DNA of 54,477 nt from Haematobacter genomosp. 1. GTDB taxonomy: Bacteria > Pseudomonadota > Alphaproteobacteria > Rhodobacterales > Rhodobacteraceae. The DNA is taken from positions 1-54,477 of the forward strand of contig NZ_NIPW01000016.1 of NCBI RefSeq assembly GCF_002196855.1, written 5' to 3'. Each line of letters begins with the position of its first letter. Within the stretch, counting starts at the first letter, position 1. The translations under genes were made by a program, and so were the position numbers. Below the pieces are notes generated by a model. It was not told the origin of the DNA. It worked only from the letters and a program-made list of their open reading frames with translations, and did not search any database. Positions 51,413 to 54,477 of the stretch are shown one piece after another.

Positions 51413-52842
51413 TCCGCTCCGCCATTGCCGTTCTGGGCAGCAACATGGGCATCGCCGTGCTCAAGTTCCTGCGTAACATCGCCCTTGCGCGGATGCTGAC
51501 CGTCTCGGATTACGGGACGGCGAATACCTTTGCGGTGATCTTCGCGCTCATCGAGATGATCGGCTATCTCGGTCTCGACCGGCTGCTCGTGCAGGACAAG
51601 AACGGCGACACGCCCCGGATGCAGGCGGTCCTCCAGGCCGTCCAGGTGGTCCGCGGCATCCTGCTGGCGCTGCTGCTGTTCCTCACCGCGCAGCCGCTTG
51701 CCGACCTGATGGGCGTGCCCGAGGTCGGCTGGGGCTTTCAGGTGATGGCGGTCATGCCGCTGATCCAGGGGTTCTGGCATCTCGACATGGCGCGCGCGGA
51801 GCGCTCCTACCGCTTCGGCCCCGTCATCTGGGTGATGCTTGGGTCGGAACTGGGGGCGCTGCTGGCCATCTTCCCGATGTACTATCTGTTCGGGGATTAT
51901 CGGATGGCCCTCTGGACGCTGGTGTTCCAGCAGGTGCTGCGCTGCGTCATCTCCCATGCGACGGCGACCCGGCCCTACCGGCTGGCCTGGGACTGGGGCA
52001 TTTTCCGGCGGGCCATGTCCTTCGGCTGGCCGCTGTTCCTTGCCGCGATGATGCTGTTCATCGTGTTCCAGGGCGACAGGGTCATCATCGCCAACCAGCT
52101 CGGCATCGAGGCGCTCGGCCAGTTCTCCGTCGTCTTCATGCTGACGCTGACGGCCAGCAACGTCCTGATGCAGAGCGTGCAGCGCCTGCTTCTGCCCCGG
52201 CTTTCCGCGGTGCAGGATCAGGAACAGGCCTTCATCAGCCTCGCCCATGTCACGACCGAGCTCGGCATGGCGATGGGTGTGCTGGTCGTGCTCGGCTTCT
52301 CGCTCTTCGGCAACGATCTGGTGCTGCTGCTGTTCGGGACGAAATATGCCGAGGCGCTGGATATCCTCGTCTGGCTGGCGCTGGTTCAGGGCATCCGGCT
52401 GGCCAAGACCGGCGTTTCCGTCGTCGCATTGGCGCGGGGCGAGACCAAGAACATGTTCCTCGGCAACCTGCCAAGGGTGCTGATGTTTCCCTTCGTGTGG
52501 TATGCGCTCGACCATGGCTACGGGCTCGTCTTCGTGGTGGTCACGGCGGTGATCGGCGAACTGATGGGGCTGGCGCTTTCCCTGTGGATCCTGCGCAGCT
52601 GGCTGCGGGTGCCGCTTCGCAAGCTGACGGGGCCGTTCCTGTGGTGGGCGCTGGCCCTCGGGGCGCTGGCGCTCGACACCTGGCTGCTGCCGCCGGTGCC
52701 CGTGGTGTTCGGCAACTTCAACTGGCTGCAGATCCCGCTCGTCGCCCTGGTGGCGGCCTCCCTTCTGGGGATGGTCAGCCTCCGGCGCTGGCTCCTCGGC
52801 CGATGGCAGCTGCAAAGGGGGCGCAGGCAAAGTCCCGCTTGA
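51409..52842 (+). CDS. Oligosaccharide flippase, Wzx type
   Basis: A 477-residue polytopic protein with about fourteen hydrophobic segments of the MOP/Wzx superfamily. It begins IAVLGSNMGIAVLKFLRNIALARML and has the usual LDRLLVQDKN loop (quoted in parts). GDRVIIANQLGIEALGQF lies in the middle, at the start of the second half-domain. It should flip a lipid-linked repeat unit to the periplasm. Its translational coupling to the pyruvyl transferase suggests that both act on the same polymer. Confidence 0.88.
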   Translation: MIRSAIAVLGSNMGIAVLKFLRNIALARMLTVSDYGTANTFAVIFALIEMIGYLGLDRLLVQDKNGDTPRMQAVLQAVQVVRGILLALLLFLTAQPLADLMGVPEVGWGFQVMAVMPLIQGFWHLDMARAERSYRFGPVIWVMLGSELGALLAIFPMYYLFGDYRMALWTLVFQQVLRCVISHATATRPYRLAWDWGIFRRAMSFGWPLFLAAMMLFIVFQGDRVIIANQLGIEALGQFSVVFMLTLTASNVLMQSVQRLLLPRLSAVQDQEQAFISLAHVTTELGMAMGVLVVLGFSLFGNDLVLLLFGTKYAEALDILVWLALVQGIRLAKTGVSVVALARGETKNMFLGNLPRVLMFPFVWYALDHGYGLVFVVVTAVIGELMGLALSLWILRSWLRVPLRKLTGPFLWWALALGALALDTWLLPPVPVVFGNFNWLQIPLVALVAASLLGMVSLRRWLLGRWQLQRGRRQSPA

Positions 52843-52952
52843 ACCGGGGGGCGGGCGGGATTACGCTTTACCTTATTAGAGATTTAGTGAATTCTACCTG
52901 TGGTTGAAAATTATTAACCATTTTCGGCCGCCGCATTTCCTCAGGAGGTCAC

Positions 52953-54083
52953 ATGAGCTCTTCCCCCGGCCGGCTCTACTACCTCGACGCTTTGCGTGCC
53001 TTCGCGATGCTCTACGGCATTCTCGTCCATGTCACGACGCTCGACCGGCCCGAAGGGCTGCGCTGGATCGCGGTGACATCGGGATATTTCCGGATGAGCC
53101 TTTTCTTCCTGGTTTCAGGATTTTTCGCCGCAATGATGCTGCAGCGATATGCTGCGGGGGATTTCCTGCGGCGGCGGTCGGTTGCTCTTCTGGTTCCTCT
53201 GGCAACGGGCCTCGTTTTGCTGAATCCGATCACCAACTGGCTCGTGGCCACCTATCACAATGGCCCGGTCCCGCTGTCCGCCATCCTGAACCCGGAAAGC
53301 GCGCATCTGAAGGGGCCGGGCGTCTGGCACCTGCATCTGTGGTTTCTGCTCACCCTCTTCTTCTTCGTGGCGACGGCTCCCACGCTCATCGCCCTTGGCC
53401 AGCGTCTTTCGAAACCGGGGGGACGGATCGCCGCGCGGCTCGCATCGCTGCCGCCGACGGCGGTCATCCTGCTGCTCGCCCTTGCCATCGCAGCCACCAG
53501 CCTGACCCTCCGGGTCGGCTATCAGGTCGCCCTCGATCCGCTGCTCGAAGCAACGCCTCTCGCATGGATCGGCCCCACGACCATGTATTACTGGCCCTTC
53601 TACATAACGGGGATGATCCTTTTCGCCTATCCGGCGCTGTCGGACCGCTTCCAGTCGGTAAGCATTCCGGCCCTCGTGCTCGGCATCCTGGTGGCGGTCG
53701 CGGGGCTGAAGATCGGCCTGCCCGGCGCTGCGGGCGATGTGGTTCGGATCGTGGCGAAGGCCTTCTGCACCGTGACCGCGGTGGCGCTCTTCATGGCCGT
53801 CTTCCGGCGGTTCCTGAATCGTCCCACCTGGCTCTCCAAGGCGGCAGGATATGTCTATTCGGTCTATATCATGCACTTCCTGGTCATCTATGCGGTGGCC
53901 TTCGCGCTGCGCCCCCTCGGCCTCGGTCCCTATTCGACCTTCTTCGTCGTCGCGGCCATTACCTATGTGATCGTCTTCGCGCTGCACCGCCATGTCATCA
54001 AGCCGTCGCCGCTCCTTGAATTCCTGCTGAACGGCAAGCCGATGCGGCCCCGGACCACCGCCAGCCCCGCCCGGCAGAACTGA
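52953..54083 (+). CDS. Acyltransferase family membrane protein, OpgC-like
   Basis: A 376-residue integral membrane protein with about ten helices. YLDALRAFAMLYGILVHV holds the Asp, Arg and His conserved in acyltransferase 3 and OpgC-like proteins, followed by LFFLVSGFFAAMML. GPGVWHLHLWFLLTLFFF (part) and the late YVYSVYIMHFLVIY resemble the succinyl/acyl transfer proteins of glucans. AGGAGG 6 nt upstream supports the ATG. Likely decorates EPS or periplasmic glucan. The 110-bp leader is AT-rich, with a possible promoter. Confidence 0.82.
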   Translation: MSSSPGRLYYLDALRAFAMLYGILVHVTTLDRPEGLRWIAVTSGYFRMSLFFLVSGFFAAMMLQRYAAGDFLRRRSVALLVPLATGLVLLNPITNWLVATYHNGPVPLSAILNPESAHLKGPGVWHLHLWFLLTLFFFVATAPTLIALGQRLSKPGGRIAARLASLPPTAVILLLALAIAATSLTLRVGYQVALDPLLEATPLAWIGPTTMYYWPFYITGMILFAYPALSDRFQSVSIPALVLGILVAVAGLKIGLPGAAGDVVRIVAKAFCTVTAVALFMAVFRRFLNRPTWLSKAAGYVYSVYIMHFLVIYAVAFALRPLGLGPYSTFFVVAAITYVIVFALHRHVIKPSPLLEFLLNGKPMRPRTTASPARQN

Positions 54084-54131
54084 TCTCGTCCAAGATCGCT
54101 CCCGCCACAAAGGAGCCTCATTTCGGTCCCA

Positions 54132-54160
54132 GACTGTCTTCTTCAACGAAGGAGACAGTC
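54132..54160 (+). promoter_or_regulatory. Hairpin that buries a ribosome binding site
   Basis: Thirteen consecutive base pairs (one T-G) close on a 3-nt AAC loop. The 3' arm contains the whole AAGGAG ribosome site of the next gene and the hairpin ends one base before its ATG. No T-run follows, so a terminator is unlikely. In mRNA it should block initiation unless opened by a protein, small RNA, temperature or coupled translation. Confidence 0.75.
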
Positions 54161-54161
54161 C

Positions 54162-54477
54162 ATGGCCACGATCCATGTATCCGATACCGAGGGGCTTCTT
54201 GCCGCCCTGAAGTCGGCAGCGGGAGGCGACACCATCGTCCTTGCGGATGGCGATTACGGCGCGCTCAACCTGAAAGGCAGATACGGACCGAATGTCCTGC
54301 CCTATGACAGCCCCGTCACCATCACCTCCGCCACGCCGGGGGGCGCGCGTTTCGAGACGGTGACGATCCGGGACGCCCAGAACCTGACCTTCGATCAGGT
54401 GACGATGACGGGCGAGTTCCGCGCCTCCTTCTCCAGCAACATCGCGGTGACGAACAGCGGTCGTGTCGCGAAGGCTG
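54162..54477 (+). CDS. Parallel beta-helix protein, partial (runs off window)
   Basis: The first 105 residues of a protein cut by the window's edge. It opens MATIHVSDTEGLLAAL, then GGDTIVLADGDYGALNLKG, the typical start of right-handed beta-helix glycan lyases and epimerases (chondroitinase B or alginate-related). Later rungs read VTIRDAQNLTFDQVTM. No signal peptide is present, as expected for a type I secretion substrate with a C-terminal signal, which lies outside the window. The ATG directly follows an SD-containing hairpin. Enzyme or adhesin function cannot be decided. Confidence 0.7.
   Translation, partial: MATIHVSDTEGLLAALKSAAGGDTIVLADGDYGALNLKGRYGPNVLPYDSPVTITSATPGGARFETVTIRDAQNLTFDQVTMTGEFRASFSSNIAVTNSGRVAKA

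Overview
This 54.5 kb, GC-rich window looks like the chromosome or a megaplasmid of a Rhodobacterales alphaproteobacterium, plausibly Paracoccus or a close relative. The basis is composition, a VPLPA-CTERM/exosortase D type sorting system and an IS1380-family insertion sequence; no rRNA or other marker gene is present, so the genus is a guess. Almost every gene concerns export or decoration of extracellular polysaccharide (EPS). No tRNA, rRNA or CRISPR array was seen.

Region 1 (about 0-23 kb) starts with an aquaporin Z gene. It continues with a Wzx/Wzy-type capsule or EPS cluster: a polysaccharide pyruvyl transferase-like protein, several glycosyltransferases, a tailspike-like beta-helix protein, a flippase, GDP-L-fucose genes (gmd, fcl), a candidate polymerase, a WecA/MraY-type initiating transferase, the export trio wza-wzb-wzc and galE. 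A rhomboid protease follows.

Region 2 (about 23.8-30 kb) holds the sorting module. It has two secreted proteins with VPLPA-like C-terminal sorting signals and a fused exosortase/EpsI enzyme (XrtD). Between them lie an IS1380-family element and a truncated isochorismatase-type gene, bracketed by a perfect 112-bp direct repeat. This part is a patchwork with AT-rich islands.

Region 3 (about 30-45 kb) is a second EPS system of the exosortase-linked type. It encodes a sugar-1-phosphate transferase, a TPR lipoprotein, a Wza-like exporter and an outer-membrane barrel on the minus strand. On the plus strand, from a 569-bp divergent promoter region, are a secretion-type ATPase, a chain-length determinant, a separate tyrosine kinase, a glycosyltransferase and a polymerase/ligase. 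A type I secretion ABC/HlyD pair follows.

Region 4 (about 45-54.5 kb) carries accessory EPS genes: an FrhB-like iron-sulfur/flavin protein, a glycosyltransferase, an acetyltransferase, two acyltransferases, a second pyruvyl transferase and a second flippase. The window ends inside a beta-helix protein gene.

The observations most worth pursuing are: (i) a recurring dyad, GCTGCA-W-TGCAGC and variants, 58-112 bp upstream of five start codons across 26 kb, which suggests a shared regulator; (ii) a 13-bp-stem hairpin that buries the ribosome binding site of the last gene; (iii) the 112-bp repeats abutting an IS1380 element with a sorting-signal gene as cargo; and (iv) a phage-tailspike-like protein inside an EPS cluster. 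All functional calls are made by reading the sequence and recalling protein families; no database search was run.
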